A model generated the notes under the pieces. The model was not told the origin of the DNA. It searched no databases and saw only the letters and a program-made list of their open reading frames with translations. A stretch of DNA of 64,000 nt from Petrolisthes cinctipes. Lineage: Eukaryota > Arthropoda > Malacostraca > Decapoda > Porcellanidae. The translations under genes and the position numbers were made by a program. The number at the start of each line of letters is the position of its first letter. Position 1 is the first letter of the stretch. This document shows positions 1-12,017 of the stretch, one piece after another. The stretch is taken from positions 74,501-138,500 of the forward strand of contig JAWQEG010003810.1 of the NCBI GenBank assembly GCA_033782935.1, given 5' to 3'.

Positions 1-308
1 TGAGGTGGGTGGTAACATCATCGACGATCCCGTGGACATAGCTAACACCATTGCTAGACAATTTGCTGACGTAAGCAGCTCAGCTAACTACGACCCTCGT
101 TTTCAAGACCACAAACGGGAGGCTGAGCTGCAAGAGATAGACTTTGCCACAGAAGACGTAAATTCTAGCTACAACAAAGAGTGTATGATTAACGAACTTC
201 TCCTCGCCCTGAAATCCTGTAAAGGCTCCAGTCCCGGCCCCTCAGCCATTATGTACAGTATGATTCAGCATCTTACTCAGGACAACCTGAGTAATCTGTT
301 AACGGTGT
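1..308 (+). pseudogene. LINE A ORF2, left part (linker before reverse transcriptase)
   Basis: This open stretch reads from the window edge and matches the region between endonuclease and reverse transcriptase of I/R1-type non-LTR retrotransposons. It has a basic/acidic helical segment followed by the SPGP motif and an LLxVFN motif that opens the RT domain. It stops being LINE-like at position 312, where a piggyBac element begins. The RT resumes at 7154 in the matching codon phase, so this is one ORF2 split by an insertion. The true 5' end lies outside the window. The open frame running on to 691 is not LINE sequence after 312. Confidence 0.8.
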
Positions 309-325
309 TTAACCCTTTAACTGCT
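309..325 (+). repeat. piggyBac left end: TTAA plus 13-bp TIR
   Basis: TTAA at 309-312 is followed by CCCTTTAACTGCT, which is repeated inverted at 7137-7149 before a second TTAA. Piggybac-type ends characteristically begin CCC next to TTAA. Confidence 0.95.
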
Positions 326-471
326 ACACACCCACATATGGGTACCACTGAGCGACTGCTGTACACCCATATCTGTCCACTACCTGCCGACCCCAACTGG
401 GTTAATTTAAGGTCAGGTAAATCTGGCAATTACTTCCTGTCACCTCTCGATTCAGTCACCCACAAGTCACG

Positions 472-2595
472 ATGGAGGGAAGACGTATGGACACTTCAAA
501 CTCTAGCCAGCCAAACCCTTGGGGGAGCACCAGTAGCAGAGGTCGTCAGGTGCAGGTGTCTGCTAACGGGGTATATAATCAAAAGCGCCGTCTCCCTTCC
601 TCCCCTGAACATTCAAGTGACGAAGATGAAGCCCACAACCTTCCGACCAACACCCGTAGTCATCAAGCCTCATCTAGCTGCAATAATTTGATGAAACGGC
701 GCCAGACAACCCATGTTCCACCCTCAGCCATGGCCACACCAAAACGGAAATATAATCTAACGCCAACTCAATTCCTGCCACTCTTGTTTACTGAGGATAG
801 TGAAGCTGAAGGTGTGAGTGGATCAGACGATAGTGATCTGGATGATAGGGGGTTGCAAGAGGAAAATGATTTGGACTATTCATGCAGTGATGAGGAGGGA
901 ATAGAAGGCACCGAGGAAAGACATGTATCCCTGCAAGATTCAGTTGCCTTTGACTGGTCAGATGGGTCAGACTTCGTTCCAGTGCTGCACAAATTCCAAA
1001 ATAACAGGAGTGGTGTTACCCAAGAATGGCCCTGCAATGACGAAGCGAGGGAAAGTGACTACTTCCGGGCCTTTTTAGACGACGAAGTAATGTCATTTGT
1101 GGCAGAAAAAACAAATGCATATTACCGCTGGGTGTTTAGACATATGGAGCTTATTCCTCCAAAGTCCAGAATACGCCAGTGGGCAGACACCACTGCCAGG
1201 GAACTCTTAGTTTTCGTGGCTTTGATGCTGGTAATGCCGCTTTGTAAGAAGCATGTACTACAGGACTACTGGCGCAACGATCCACTCTTATTCTTACCTG
1301 TTTTCTCTAAGTATATGGCTCGTGACAAATTTTTATTGCTGCTAAGTTTTATACACTTTGCAGACAATGAAAATCCTAACAATGAAGACCGTCTCTGGAA
1401 GGTGAGAGAGATATTATCTATGTTAGTTTCCCGGTTCAAGAAATATTTTTATCCCTTCCAGAAGATGGTAATCGACGAGTCACTTATGCTGTACAAGGGT
1501 CGTCTCGTCTTCAAACAATACATTCCATCCAAGAGACACCGATTTGGCATCAAGATGTTTGTTTTGTGTGACTGTGAAACAGGTTTTATTGTGGACATAA
1601 TTGTGTACACAGGCACAGATATAGATATACCCACAGTCAGCAAGAAAGACCCCATGGGTATGTCTGGTGCTATTGTAAGAAAAATGATGGAAGATTACCT
1701 GGGCAAGGGCCACATTCTTTATACCGACAACTGGTATACAAGCCCTGCCCTTTGTCAATTCCTACACAATAACAAAACTGGAGCTTGTGGAACTGTAAAG
1801 AAAAACAGAAAATTTATGCCCAAATTTGATGGGAGCAAGATTCGCTTGGATAACCCAAGTGCAAGTGACACAAATGAAGATGAAGTTGCAGCTCCCGCCC
1901 GCCCCGAGAAGAGAAGGAAAAAGCGAAACGGAAGAAAGACTGACTTGTTCATTCAGCGAGAAAAGGCAGGCAAGATTGGAGCGTTCAAGTGGAACGACAG
2001 GCGGGCAGTCCACTTACTCTCAACCATCCACAAGGGTGAGATAGTTGAAACGGGCAAGATCCACCACCGTACTAAGAATCCAATCTTGAAACCAGATGTG
2101 GTGGTGGATTACACGCAAAATATGCGCTTGGTTGACAAGTCGGACTGCCAGCTCAGCAGCGTTGAGTGTTTGAGAAAGTCTGTCAAGTGGTATCACAAAT
2201 TCTTTTTCCACTTGATAGACGTCTCTATGCTCAATGCTTACAATATCTGGCTAATCAGAAAAGACATCGACCCAACCAAGAAGCCAAAGCTACGGGAATT
2301 TATTTATAACGTGGCTTACCAACTTTTGGAGAAATATGGTCAACCCACCACCAACATCAAAGGTCGCCGCCATAACCCCCTCCCTGATCGCATCATAGAG
2401 GGCTACAGTCGTCACTATCCCATACATACTGAAATGGTCAATGGGCAGAGACAACGAAAAGAGTGCTACGTATGTAACCACACCACCAAACGTCCCAAGA
2501 AACGCACTCGTGTAAATATAATTTGCAATGAATGCAAAATTGGCCTGTGTGTGGGTGACTGCTTCCGGGACTACCACACCCTAAAAAACTTCTAA
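472..2595 (+). CDS. piggyBac transposase, intact, 707 aa
   Basis: This is a DDE_Tnp_1_7 transposase that cuts and pastes its element at TTAA sites in the nucleus. The first ~200 residues are an acidic, low-complexity N-terminus. The catalytic core follows: D335 in a VIDESLMLYKGR motif, D419 in YTDNWYTSP, then D555 and D558 in a VDKSD motif, matching the conserved acidic residues of the family. A basic KKRKK-type stretch near residues 475-490 lies in the insert between the second and third aspartates. The C-terminus has a cysteine-rich zinc-binding domain (CYVC, CNEC, C..DC, DYH). The ATG at 472 gives the longest protein; later methionines at 487 or near 691 are possible starts. No stop or frameshift interrupts it. 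It lies 159 bp from the left TIR, the usual position. Confidence 0.95.
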   Translation: MEGRRMDTSNSSQPNPWGSTSSRGRQVQVSANGVYNQKRRLPSSPEHSSDEDEAHNLPTNTRSHQASSSCNNLMKRRQTTHVPPSAMATPKRKYNLTPTQFLPLLFTEDSEAEGVSGSDDSDLDDRGLQEENDLDYSCSDEEGIEGTEERHVSLQDSVAFDWSDGSDFVPVLHKFQNNRSGVTQEWPCNDEARESDYFRAFLDDEVMSFVAEKTNAYYRWVFRHMELIPPKSRIRQWADTTARELLVFVALMLVMPLCKKHVLQDYWRNDPLLFLPVFSKYMARDKFLLLLSFIHFADNENPNNEDRLWKVREILSMLVSRFKKYFYPFQKMVIDESLMLYKGRLVFKQYIPSKRHRFGIKMFVLCDCETGFIVDIIVYTGTDIDIPTVSKKDPMGMSGAIVRKMMEDYLGKGHILYTDNWYTSPALCQFLHNNKTGACGTVKKNRKFMPKFDGSKIRLDNPSASDTNEDEVAAPARPEKRRKKRNGRKTDLFIQREKAGKIGAFKWNDRRAVHLLSTIHKGEIVETGKIHHRTKNPILKPDVVVDYTQNMRLVDKSDCQLSSVECLRKSVKWYHKFFFHLIDVSMLNAYNIWLIRKDIDPTKKPKLREFIYNVAYQLLEKYGQPTTNIKGRRHNPLPDRIIEGYSRHYPIHTEMVNGQRQRKECYVCNHTTKRPKKRTRVNIICNECKIGLCVGDCFRDYHTLKNF

Positions 2596-2721
2596 GTGCA
2601 AAATAATGATAGAGTGAAATTGAACTGTTTCCTAAATTCTTATGTAATTGTATTTCTTGTTTATCTATGAATGACTATGATATTCATTATGTATAATAAT
2701 AATAATAATTTTTAGAATAGT

Positions 2722-2727
2722 AATAAA
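2722..2727 (+). promoter_or_regulatory. Polyadenylation signal AATAAA for the transposase
   Basis: AATAAA lies 127 nt after the transposase stop in an AT-rich stretch, a reasonable distance for 3' end formation. There is no other support. Confidence 0.4.
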
Positions 2728-2807
2728 AATATGTAAAAAGAGCGTACCATTTTAGTACTGAATACCAGACTTCGGCTTGAATGTGTGTGTGTGCATGTGT
2801 GTATGAA

Positions 2808-2812
<5 letters not shown>

Positions 2813-2867
<55 letters not shown>
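2813..2867 (+). repeat. (CT)n microsatellite
   Basis: An uninterrupted CT dinucleotide run of about 54 bp inside the non-coding part of the piggyBac element. Confidence 0.98.
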
Positions 2868-2870
<3 letters not shown>

Positions 2871-3359
2871 GTGAGGGAAGTGGCTTCGCATTTAGATGCT
2901 ATATATGGAAGATAAGGTAAGGAAAGAGTTACTGAGAAAGGTAAATAGAAAAGGAAGACATATAATGCCTGATAATATACTACAATATAATACATAAAAT
3001 ATAGAAAAAAAGTCGAAGAAAAAAGACAGTAAAGGATGTGGGAGACAAGAGGCTTCGGATAAGGCAAATAATAATAACTGTCAATTCCTGGACGGTGACA
3101 CAGTAACTACGCAACCTCAAAGGTTGTTCACTGGAACGGATGAGCCCCTGGATGGTGTCCCTGTGTCCCCTGGGAACGAATGTATTTATGAATACACTGA
3201 CACTCTGCTATGCACTTCTACAGTCTTCGTGAGCGATAATTCCGATGCATTTCCCTTGACGTACATGTCATTTGGAGAGAGAGAGAGATAGAGATTATTA
3301 CAGTACGGATGGCTAGGGGAGGGGCAGAGGTAAAGGAAAGGGAGGGGGAGACAATTATC

Positions 3360-3900
3360 GGATTAGGTACTTATGGGTGTGGCGAACACACACACACACA
3401 CACTAGAGAGGGAGCGGCTCAATCACCACAGAGGGATGGTGTGGGGGATGAGAGGGAGGGGGTGAGGGGATTTGAGGGTTAGGAAGGACAGGGAGGGAGA
3501 GAGGGAGGAGGTGGTCGAGAGCTTACATCAACTTTGATCCATCAAAGAATAATTTTAGTTATGTATAATTATTGACTTTCACAGCTCCATGGCAGTATCT
3601 CTATCAATGATAATATTGAGAAATTATTTTCAATGCAAACTATATAAACTGTATATACGTGTGTGTGTGTGTGTGCGCACGCAAAGTAGTGAACGTACTA
3701 GTGAAAATTGTAGTGTAAATGCTGTTGGGTCCGTCGTGGTGTGCTTGATCCAACATGAGATTAGAGGGGGGAAAGGAGAGAGAGAGGTAGGCAAGTTGTG
3801 GGTGACTCACCACTTTCCCTTTCAATATTTATAAAATATACCATATTTATCTCCAGTTCGAGCTATATGTATGCAGTCAGTGTTAGTATAGCTGTTATTG
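3360..3900 (+). repeat. Left arm of internal inverted repeat in the piggyBac element
   Basis: Three blocks here (about 3363-3385, 3594-3640 and 3805-3885) recur as reverse complement and in reversed order at about 6325-6345, 5950-5985 and 5840-5935. The repeats are imperfect and separated by different simple repeats. This is visible by eye in the tracts around TGACTGCATAC and GAAAGGGAAAGTG. It lies well inside the TIRs, so it is a separate fold-back structure. Confidence 0.75.
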
Positions 3901-4019
3901 TTTCATTATCTAACTATCTAGTCATATTTATTATTTTAATTATATGACTTGTACACATTCAGAGAGAGTACTATTTTGTACAGCCTTAGGGCTAAATAAT
4001 TATATGCAACTGCCATTCC

Positions 4020-4190
4020 CTCCCTTATATATAGGGGGGGCGGGGGGTAGGTGGGTAGATAGATGGGTGGGTGGGTGGGTAGGTAGGTAGGTAGGTAGGT
4101 AGGAAGAAAGGAAGGTGGGTAGATAGGTAGATAGATAGATAGGTAAGCAGGTAGGTAGGTAGATAGATGATAGATAGATAGATAGAAAAT
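4020..4190 (+). repeat. (GGTA)n/(GATA)n tetranucleotide tract
   Basis: A degenerate tract of GGTA, GGTG and GATA repeats. A complementary CTAC/CCTA tract follows at about 4322-4420 and a third at 6094-6245. The first two could pair as a hairpin around the AT array. Confidence 0.95.
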
Positions 4191-4445
4191 AAAAATGAGA
4201 GAGAGAGAGAGGGATTATCCTACGGAATTGAAAGAAAGTACAGCCTTCCTAATTGTCCTCTCGTTTATAGTGACTCACGATCACTCTCCCCAGGGGGAAT
4301 AGGATTGCTTGGGGCACAGGGTCTATCTATCTATCTACCTACCCACTTCTCTTTCTTCCTACCTACCTACCCACCCACCCACCTTCCTACCTACCTACCT
4401 ACCTACCTTACCACCCCCTTACCCCCCGCCCCCTCTCTCTCTCTC

Positions 4446-4597
<152 letters not shown>

Positions 4598-5837
4598 GAG
4601 AGAGAGAGAGAGGGACAGAAGAAAAATATGCAGTGAGAGGGGGCGGAAATTATACACGTCGTCACTCATGAGCGAGATGTCGTCAGATGGTGATGTATGG
4701 TACACGTGTTTGGGAGAACCCACTTCATTTTCCATTGCATTATGAAGAGCCTGAGGTGATTCTCCATACCCCCATTCTTTCATGAGTAATGCCTATCTCG
4801 ATGTGCATGTCAGCGGGTAGTGTGTGTGTGCAAAAATATTATTCTATATAGACAAGGGCCTTCCAAAGTCGTCTTCAACAATTATTTGTATGATGAAGGA
4901 TATAATTATTTCACAAGAAATAAACCCATCCGATACAATAATTTCCTCACCTATAAAAAGTCAGTGAAGAAATTGCCGCCATATGCCTTTGTTGTGTGGG
5001 GAGAGAGGACTGAGAGGGAGGGGGTGGGAGGGTAATGGAGAGAGTGAGGGATGTTAGTTGGGGGAGGTAGGGGTAGGGGGGAAAGAACAGCTAATGGGAC
5101 ATACACACACACACTGTCACATACAAAATAAGTGTGCCATTGTGTTTTTAGTCATAAATAAATTATTATTATTATTATTAGAAATAAAAATGAAATGCAA
5201 TAGCCAAACAGATCATTACTGTGTAAATTGAATGTGGGTTGGCTGAGGGTTTATATTATATAAACGGGGAAATTATTATTAATTCCTCCTCCCCACTACG
5301 CCCCCCAGGGAATGCAATAGAAATAGAGTAAAAGACCAATGAATAACAGACAAAATGAAACGTAACCAAATAGATAAAAAATAAAAGAGGCTCAATTTTA
5401 TAATTGTTTCAGTTGCTAGGCGGTTCCCTAACTACACATGGATGAGTGAGGTTTGGGAGGAACCAGACATAAACCACTTTATAACTGAACCTTTTTTTTT
5501 TTTTTTTTTTTTTTTAGGCTAGGTTAGGTTTTTTTTCATTTGTTTGTTCTTGTGGGGTCTGGGGAGGAGGCATGAATACAAATTTCCCCTTTTTTATTAT
5601 ATAATACCCCTCTAACCCCACTCTTCGCCTCCCAGCATTCATTTTTTGCAGAGTAATTATCTGCTTTTTGGGTTCACGGCTTTCTTCCTTGTACCACTTG
5701 TCCATTCTGTAAAACGAAGAAAATCCTGCATCTTAATTCATCTCAGGAATGATATATAACATACCATAATGCAAAATAAGTCACTAGAAGAAATCATGCG
5801 TGCTCACCCTTCGACATCTAGCTCATGAGTGACGAAG

Positions 5838-6345
5838 TGTATAATTTCTGCTACTACAGTCAATCTGACTGCATACCTAAAGCTCGAATTGTAAATAATA
5901 TGGTATATTTCATAAATTTTGAAAGGGAAAGTGTTCATTAGTCATTAGTTTCAATGGAAAATAATTTCTCAATTTTAGGTATGAAAGGAATAGGATTACT
6001 TGAGGCACGGGGCTGGTCATTGTGTTTTTTGTGTGTGTGTTTGTGTGTCAAACTCTCTGTGCACGCTTGTGTGTGTGTCGTGTAACCACAATATTATCTA
6101 TCTATCTACCTACCTACCCACCTACACACATACCTACCTACCTATCTACCCTACCTACCCACTTACCTACCTACCTGCCAACCTATCTATCTATCTATAT
6201 ACCTACCCACCTTCCTTTCTTCCTACCAACCTACCCACCCACCTATATTATATTTATGACTAAAAACACAATGACACACATATTTTGTATGTGTGTGTGT
6301 ATGTGTGTCTGTTCTCTCTAATTTTGCTACACCCATAACTCTCTC
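5838..6345 (-). repeat. Right arm of internal inverted repeat in the piggyBac element
   Basis: This is the reverse-complement partner of 3360-3900, with the same three blocks in mirrored order. Shorter nested inverted pairs also exist: 4640-4690 with 5800-5850, and 5108-5160 with 6255-6300. The region has therefore been rearranged more than once. Confidence 0.75.
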
Positions 6346-6652
6346 TCTCTTTCTCTCTCTCTCTCTACTTTCCTCGACAGTTGCATGCAACATGAAGCCC
6401 GTAGGCTATCAAAAAATTAAAATAATAAATATGTCAATGTATTAGTGGTAGTTGGGTAAGGAAAGAAGGAAGGAGGGAAGACAGATGAAGACCTGATATT
6501 GACAGTTAGGCAGACTGACCGTGTGAAGTGTCAGGTCTGACTACAAGGATGTAGGGTGTAAGTTGTGGGTGTTTTGAGATGCTCATAGCAGTAAAAGGGA
6601 TGGTATTCTGATATTGCACTTTTATTTTTGCCTAATAATCCAGTGTCTCTCA

Positions 6653-6657
<5 letters not shown>

Positions 6658-6698
<41 letters not shown>

Positions 6699-6709
6699 CA
6701 CACACACAG
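6658..6709 (+). repeat. (CA)n/(TA)n compound microsatellite
   Basis: A CA run of about 26 bp, a short TA run and a second CA run, inside the right part of the piggyBac element. Confidence 0.97.
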
Positions 6710-7136
6710 AAAGGTGTTACCAGTGAAATATTAGGTCTATACATCTTATACTGTGATGTGAAAGAAGTTGCATAAGTAAGGTTGTAATTATTGAGGCAAG
6801 GCAAGTAACACATGTCACTAGAAAGCAACTTTGTAACTAATGGTATGCCGAATTCCAAGGAATTCTACCATGTATGAATTTTCAGTTTATTTTAGGGTAT
6901 GCTTCTGCCATTCATTTTCTCTAATGAGGAGGGACTGACAATATGCCTCATATCATCAAGCTCTCTAATTATTTCTAGCTATTTTGTCATCAATATAGCA
7001 AGTAATTGGAAAACAATTTCAATATATTATGCACAAGTATGAGATAAAGACACTGATATATATTTCATGTCATTTTGTGATGGTTTAAATTGTGCGATAT
7101 AACAGCACTGAGAAACACCAATACATTTGCAATACC

Positions 7137-7153
7137 AGCAGTTAAAGGGTTAA
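7137..7153 (-). repeat. piggyBac right end: 13-bp TIR plus TTAA
   Basis: AGCAGTTAAAGGG at 7137-7149 is the exact complement of the left terminus and is followed by TTAA at 7150-7153, after which LINE A coding sequence resumes. Confidence 0.95.
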
Positions 7154-9413
7154 TGAGATTTGGATGTATCAAACGTTTCCAAACTCATGGCACTACGCGC
7201 ATGTCATACTGATACCTTAACGAGATGGTCGCCTTACGAATCCCAGTTCGTTTCGTCCTATTGCGCTGACTGACTGTTTATGTAAGGTCATGGAACGTAT
7301 AGTAAATAAAAGACTGGTTTTTGTTTTAGAGTCGAAGAATGTGTTAAATGTTCAACAGAGTGGATTTCGTCAACATCAGTCCACTCTAGACCATTTAATG
7401 CATTTGGAGCATTGCATTGCCGAGACATTTGCTCGGAAACATTTCATGATAGGTATATTTTTGGATATTCAAAAAGCATACGACATGAAATGGCGTAACG
7501 GACTACTACAGAAACTTTACGCCTATGGCTTAAAGGGTAATTTGCCTATATTTATCAGTAACTTCCTTGCTGACAGGACATTTTCTGTCAGGTTGCCTTT
7601 TAGCGTAACATCCAACATATTTGTCCAAGAAAATGGGGTGCCCCAAGGAAGTGTACTTAGCCCGACTCTTTTCAGTATTGCTATTAATGATGTTCTGTTA
7701 TCAGCTTCTGTTCCCCGAAACCTTAAATACTCACTGTATGCTGACGATTGTGCATTGTTGCACTCATCCCCTATTGTTCAGTTTTCGGCGAGGCAGATTC
7801 AATTAGCACTTGACTCTGTCCATCAGTGGGCGTCACAGTGGGGTTTTAAATTTTCAGTTCCTAAGTGTGTCGGCATTGTTTTAACACGTAAACGTAGAGT
7901 ACCTGATTTGCATATTAATTTAGATAATCAGCTGATACCTTTTCAAAATTCAGTAAGATTCCTAGGCCTACATTTTGACAGTAGGCTTAATTGGAAAAGT
8001 CTTATTAATTATTTGCTTGTTTGTTGTAGAAAGAAATTAAATGTCCTTAAATATTTATCTGGTAAATCTGACGGAACATCTTTATTGATGGTGTATAAGT
8101 CCCTCATACGTTCAAAGCTTCACTATGGCGCACAGGTGTATGGGTCGGCGTCTGAGGCGACACTCAAGAGATTGGATGCATTTCAGAATGTATGTTTACG
8201 AATATGTCTTGGAGCTCTTCGATGTACTCGTGTGGAGCGGATGGAAGTAGAGGCTAATATTCCTCCCCTCTGTATTCGTCGAGACCACCTGTTACTATCA
8301 TACGGTATTACCACCTACCGAAAACCATCGCTGGCCATCCCGGCTTGTGTGAACCTCCTGCAGTGGGAACATCTACTGCATAGGGCCCTCAAGTCAGTGG
8401 CTGTGCGGCTTCACTTCCTCTGTCAAGCGCTAGGGTACGACCTGTCTAGTGGGGATCGACTCATCATGTTAAATATAGCGCCCTGGGAGTCTAGTCCCAC
8501 CACCGTTATTACTGACTGGCTCCCCACCGCCAAGTCCCAGTCGCCGGAGGTGGAGGCCAGACAATTGTTCCGGAAGATGCTCATTAGAAACCTAGCGTCA
8601 TTCCACTTGTACACTGATGGCTCTAAGACGGATGAATGTGTGGGTGCAAGTGTATGGTCAGCAGAATGTCGTCTTAGATACTGGTTGCCCGTATATGCAT
8701 CTGTGTTTACTGCAGAACTATTTGCCATAGCCAGAGCTATAGATTTTTCTGAAAATTCAAATTACGACAGTTTTGTCATCTTTTCGGATTCACTGTCAGC
8801 CCTTCAGGCAATTAAATCTTGCAAAACGACTAAAAATGAAATCCTGGGCAATATTATCAATAAATTACATGTGTCTACTAAGTCTTTCTCTCTGATCTGG
8901 GTGCCTGGTCATTGTCGAATCTTCGGTAATGAACAGGCTGACTTACTTGCAAAGTTGGCGGTAGAACTTGAGGAGATGTGGGAAGTCCCTCGGGAGCTAC
9001 AGTCGTGTCTCTCTTTCGGTAAGAAATCAATTAATCTTCTGTGGCAAAGTAAGTGGACCGACCTGGCTATTAAGACCACAATAGAAGACTGGCCCTCAGC
9101 ATATCGCCAACATCGTAAAGAAGTAGTAGTACTTGTAAGATTAAGAATGAATAGCACACTTTTAATTCATATGTTGCCTTATATCAATCATAGTTTCCCC
9201 CCACAATGTAACACCTGTGATGTGGTGCTATCAATCAGTCACATCATTTTGCACTTTAGTAGGTATGTTGGGGAGCGTCAGCCTCTGGCTGCCTATTGCA
9301 GTGTAAATCAAGTCCCCATGAATCTGAACTCTGCCTTGGGTGATGGGGATCCTGGTGTGACTGATAAATTGATGATTTTCGTGAAAGAGACCGGACTAGT
9401 CAGAGAGATGTGA
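7154..9413 (+). pseudogene. LINE A ORF2, reverse transcriptase and RNase H
   Basis: This continues the ORF2 interrupted at 312. After the insertion it reads in phase through an RT finger segment; an in-frame TAA at 7218-7220 then breaks it, and from 7290 it is open for 707 codons. RT motifs include FLDIQKAYD, NGVPQGSVLSP and YADDCALL. An RNase H domain follows with all four acidic/His landmarks (LYTDGS, TAELFA, FSDSLSAL, WVPGH...NEQAD). A C-terminal CxxC...H segment resembles the I/R1 zinc knuckle but its last cysteine is replaced by serine. RT plus RNase H points to the I/R1/LOA group. The stop at 7218 and the piggyBac insertion make it inactive. Confidence 0.9.
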
Positions 9414-10250
9414 CTTAGATTTTATTATAATTTATGTGTGGGATGGGTAGTGGGGTTTTTATACATATTTATACATATATGTATTGTCAACTGCGTCAAT
9501 CAACAAATAAATCACCACCAAGCACCACAGTCCTCTGCCAAGTGGCGTCCCTCCTACCAACCAATGACACTTTCACTTATATACAGATCAACTCCAACCT
9601 TTCATCGCATTCCCAATATGAATCTTCAACTCCGTTCCTTCACCTCAATCCAGTGCACTTTCATACTCAACGTCTCATCCCCATACGCTCCATATGAACG
9701 AACCACCACAAGATGTTCGTTTTCACACTCACCATTGCATCCACATCCACACCATATTGCTCACGTCAACATATTTCACCATATAGATCAACATGTCAAT
9801 ATATCTCACCATGTCACTTTATTCACTACACTGTTAATTCAAAAAAAAATATATATATTTTTGTATATATATAAACTATGTACAATGTATATAACTATCA
9901 GGAAAAAAAAAACATTAAATGTATTTTATATATATATATTTATTTGTGTATATTAGATTTATCTTTTATATACATTTATTTTTATATATGAGATTAGATT
10001 ACTATATACTGTAAATGTTTATATTGTTTTGCCTTTGAATTAGCATAATGATGAAGGATGACAAATGACGTATGCGAGAAGGTGCTTTTCCTGAGGCAAT
10101 TCTCGCATACTGATGTGTCCTTCATTGTTCACATGAGCCAGCATCTATGACTGGAGCAAACTACTGGGTTGGCTTATTTGTTTACATTTATGTCATCCCC
10201 ATCAGGGGTGATGGCTTTTTAACGTAAAAAAAATTAAAAAATAAAATAAA
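9414..10250 (+). mobile_element. LINE A 3' untranslated region and A-rich tail
   Basis: Non-coding sequence after the ORF2 stop. It contains short AT-rich repeats (9840-9960), a strong stem-loop (10046-10132), a second small hairpin (10190-10214) and ends in an A-rich AAAATAAAAT-type tail at about 10,225-10,252. That tail is what a target-primed reverse-transcribed element leaves. Confidence 0.7.
10046..10132 (+). other. 3' UTR stem-loop of LINE A
   Basis: An 11-bp perfect stem, GTATGCGAGAA paired with TTCTCGCATAC, lies inside an outer stem ATGAAGGA/TCCTTCAT. Another hairpin, CATCCCC-ATCA-GGGGTGATG, lies at about 10,190-10,214. LINE reverse transcriptases of several clades recognise 3' UTR hairpins, so this is a plausible RT recognition site; that function is inferred. 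Confidence 0.65.
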
Positions 10251-10254
10251 ATAA

Positions 10255-10801
10255 GTCTTAAAAAATGTTCAGTCCAGATCTCGTCATCTCGTAGCACAGC
10301 AACAACAGAATACAGACCCGCAGTACTCGCTGCCTCAGGGGAAACTCTGTGGTAGGGAGGCCCAGTAGTTGGTGCGTCATTTGGACGCCTCTTTCTCTTA
10401 ATCTACTCTTTCTTCCATATTTTCCGTGCGACCTCCTGGGCCTACGGTTGTCTCTTGGCTGAGCAACGGTATTCGCTTGAAAGGTGGGTTCTGACTACAC
10501 CACCCCTCGCAATAGGCAGGTTCGGTGGTGGGGAAGTTCCTTCCGCATAAACTCCGATCCCCTAGCTGGTACTGGAGAACGCCGCCAGGCTACCACTAGA
10601 GGGGGGGGGGGCGAGTAAAGGCAACTTTTATTTCCCTAAATTATTGTCCTGTTTTGGGGGTTGATACAATAGTAAAGGTAATTAGGTGAGTGTGATAGGA
10701 GAGGGGTCGGATGTAGTCCGATGCCCCGGATAGATGATCCCCCGACTAGTCTCCATCCTCCTCAAGGAGGGAGGTTAACGACCAAGGACCAAACTAGAAC
10801 A
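10255..10801 (+). mobile_element. LINE B 5' untranslated region
   Basis: Non-coding leader between the A-rich tail of LINE A and the first ORF of LINE B. It contains no open frame of note and a G-run near 10,601-10,611. It begins directly after the LINE A tail, so the two elements sit head to tail. Start position is approximate. Confidence 0.5.
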
Positions 10802-12015
10802 ATGGCTGACAATAATGGAACTCCTAAGGCAGACAGACAACGACAACTTGATATTAAAATTCCTCCAATGAATGCTCGATACGTAAATATTAGATGTGTA
10901 GACGAGGGTCCAAAAATGTCCTTGATGGTCAAGCAGGTGGCAGTCTTGATTGTTCTAAGAAGTTACCTGATGGTAGTCTTCTGGTGAAAGTACTGAAGGC
11001 ATCCCAGGTTAAGGATCTCCTTAAACTGACGCAGATTCATGACCTGAAGGTGAAAACCACTATTCCAGTGGGGCCAAGTACCTGTAAGGGCGTCATTTTC
11101 CACAGGGATTTGGCCGCTCTGAATGAGGCAGACATTTTGACCAGGATGAGAGAGAACAAGAGAGAGAAATTTGGCTTATGTTTTTTTACTTTTGCTTCAG
11201 CCCAGATTCCGGACACAGTTAAGATTGGTTGCGAAATAGTTCATGTAAGACCATACGTTCAGAAACCGATGCGTTGTTTCCGTTGTCAGAAATTCGGACA
11301 CACAGCATTGATGTGCTGCAATAAAGATTCATTAACCTGTGGTAAATGTGCATGTAGTCACGAGACAGAAGTGTGTACAGAGACAGTTTTCAAGTGTGCT
11401 AATTGTGGTGGCCCCCACCAGGCAAGTGCAGGTGACTGCAGGAGCCTTAAAGTGGAGACTGAGGCAATGGCATACATGAGGGCTCATGATGTCAGTTACG
11501 GTGAGTCAAAGAGGAAGGTGGAGGGGGTTAACCAAACTCCCACAGTTTCCTATGCTGCAGCAATAACTGGCACCACTGCTCCTGCTAATGCAACTGATGT
11601 CAACGTGACTATCCAGGCTAAGGATAAAGAAATTAAAGAATTAAAAGATCAAGTAAGCAAACTAATGCTTCAAGTAGAAAATTTGGCTTAGAAATTAGAA
11701 GAAATATTTGAATCAACCCAACAAAAGAAGCCCCTCAAGGCTGATGATACCGTATCAGCTTCAAGATCTCATGTTCTCGCTCAGGTGACTCCCATGAAGC
11801 CTACATCCGGGAGTCGTCGGGCTCGTCGCGAGACGAGCCGTTCGAGGACTGGCTCTGTACCTCATGGAAAGGAACAGGCGATGGAGGCTACCGTCGCGAA
11901 ACCAGCCTGCGGGAGGTCCCCGGGAAGTGCAGGGGAGGAAGAGGGTCTTCCCTTCCAGCACAAAAAGGTTCGGCCAGACGAACAAGGCTCCAAGAAACCC
12001 CATAAACAGCGATAA
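10802..12015 (+). pseudogene. LINE B ORF1 (gag-like nucleic-acid-binding protein)
   Basis: ORF1 of I/R1-type LINEs binds element RNA. The ATG at 10802 opens a frame that is lost by a frameshift at about 10,910-10,925. The protein continues in another frame, ending at a TAG at 11689-11691, and beyond that stop the same frame is open to 12015. Three zinc knuckles are visible: CFRCQKFGHTALMC, CGKCACSHETEVC and CANCGGPH-type. A lysine/glutamate-rich coiled coil follows near 11,620-11,690. One frameshift and one nonsense codon make it a pseudogene. Whether LINE B is the same family as LINE A cannot be tested here because the two copies do not overlap. Confidence 0.8.
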
Positions 12016-12017
12016 TC

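Noticed and set aside
313..691. LINE-like frame continuing from 5 to 691
   Set aside because: After 312 the sequence is piggyBac end and transposase in another frame; the open frame is coincidental.
5515..5531. TTAGG telomere repeat (GGCTAGGTTAGGTT)
   Set aside because: Only two units next to a poly(T) run; far too short.
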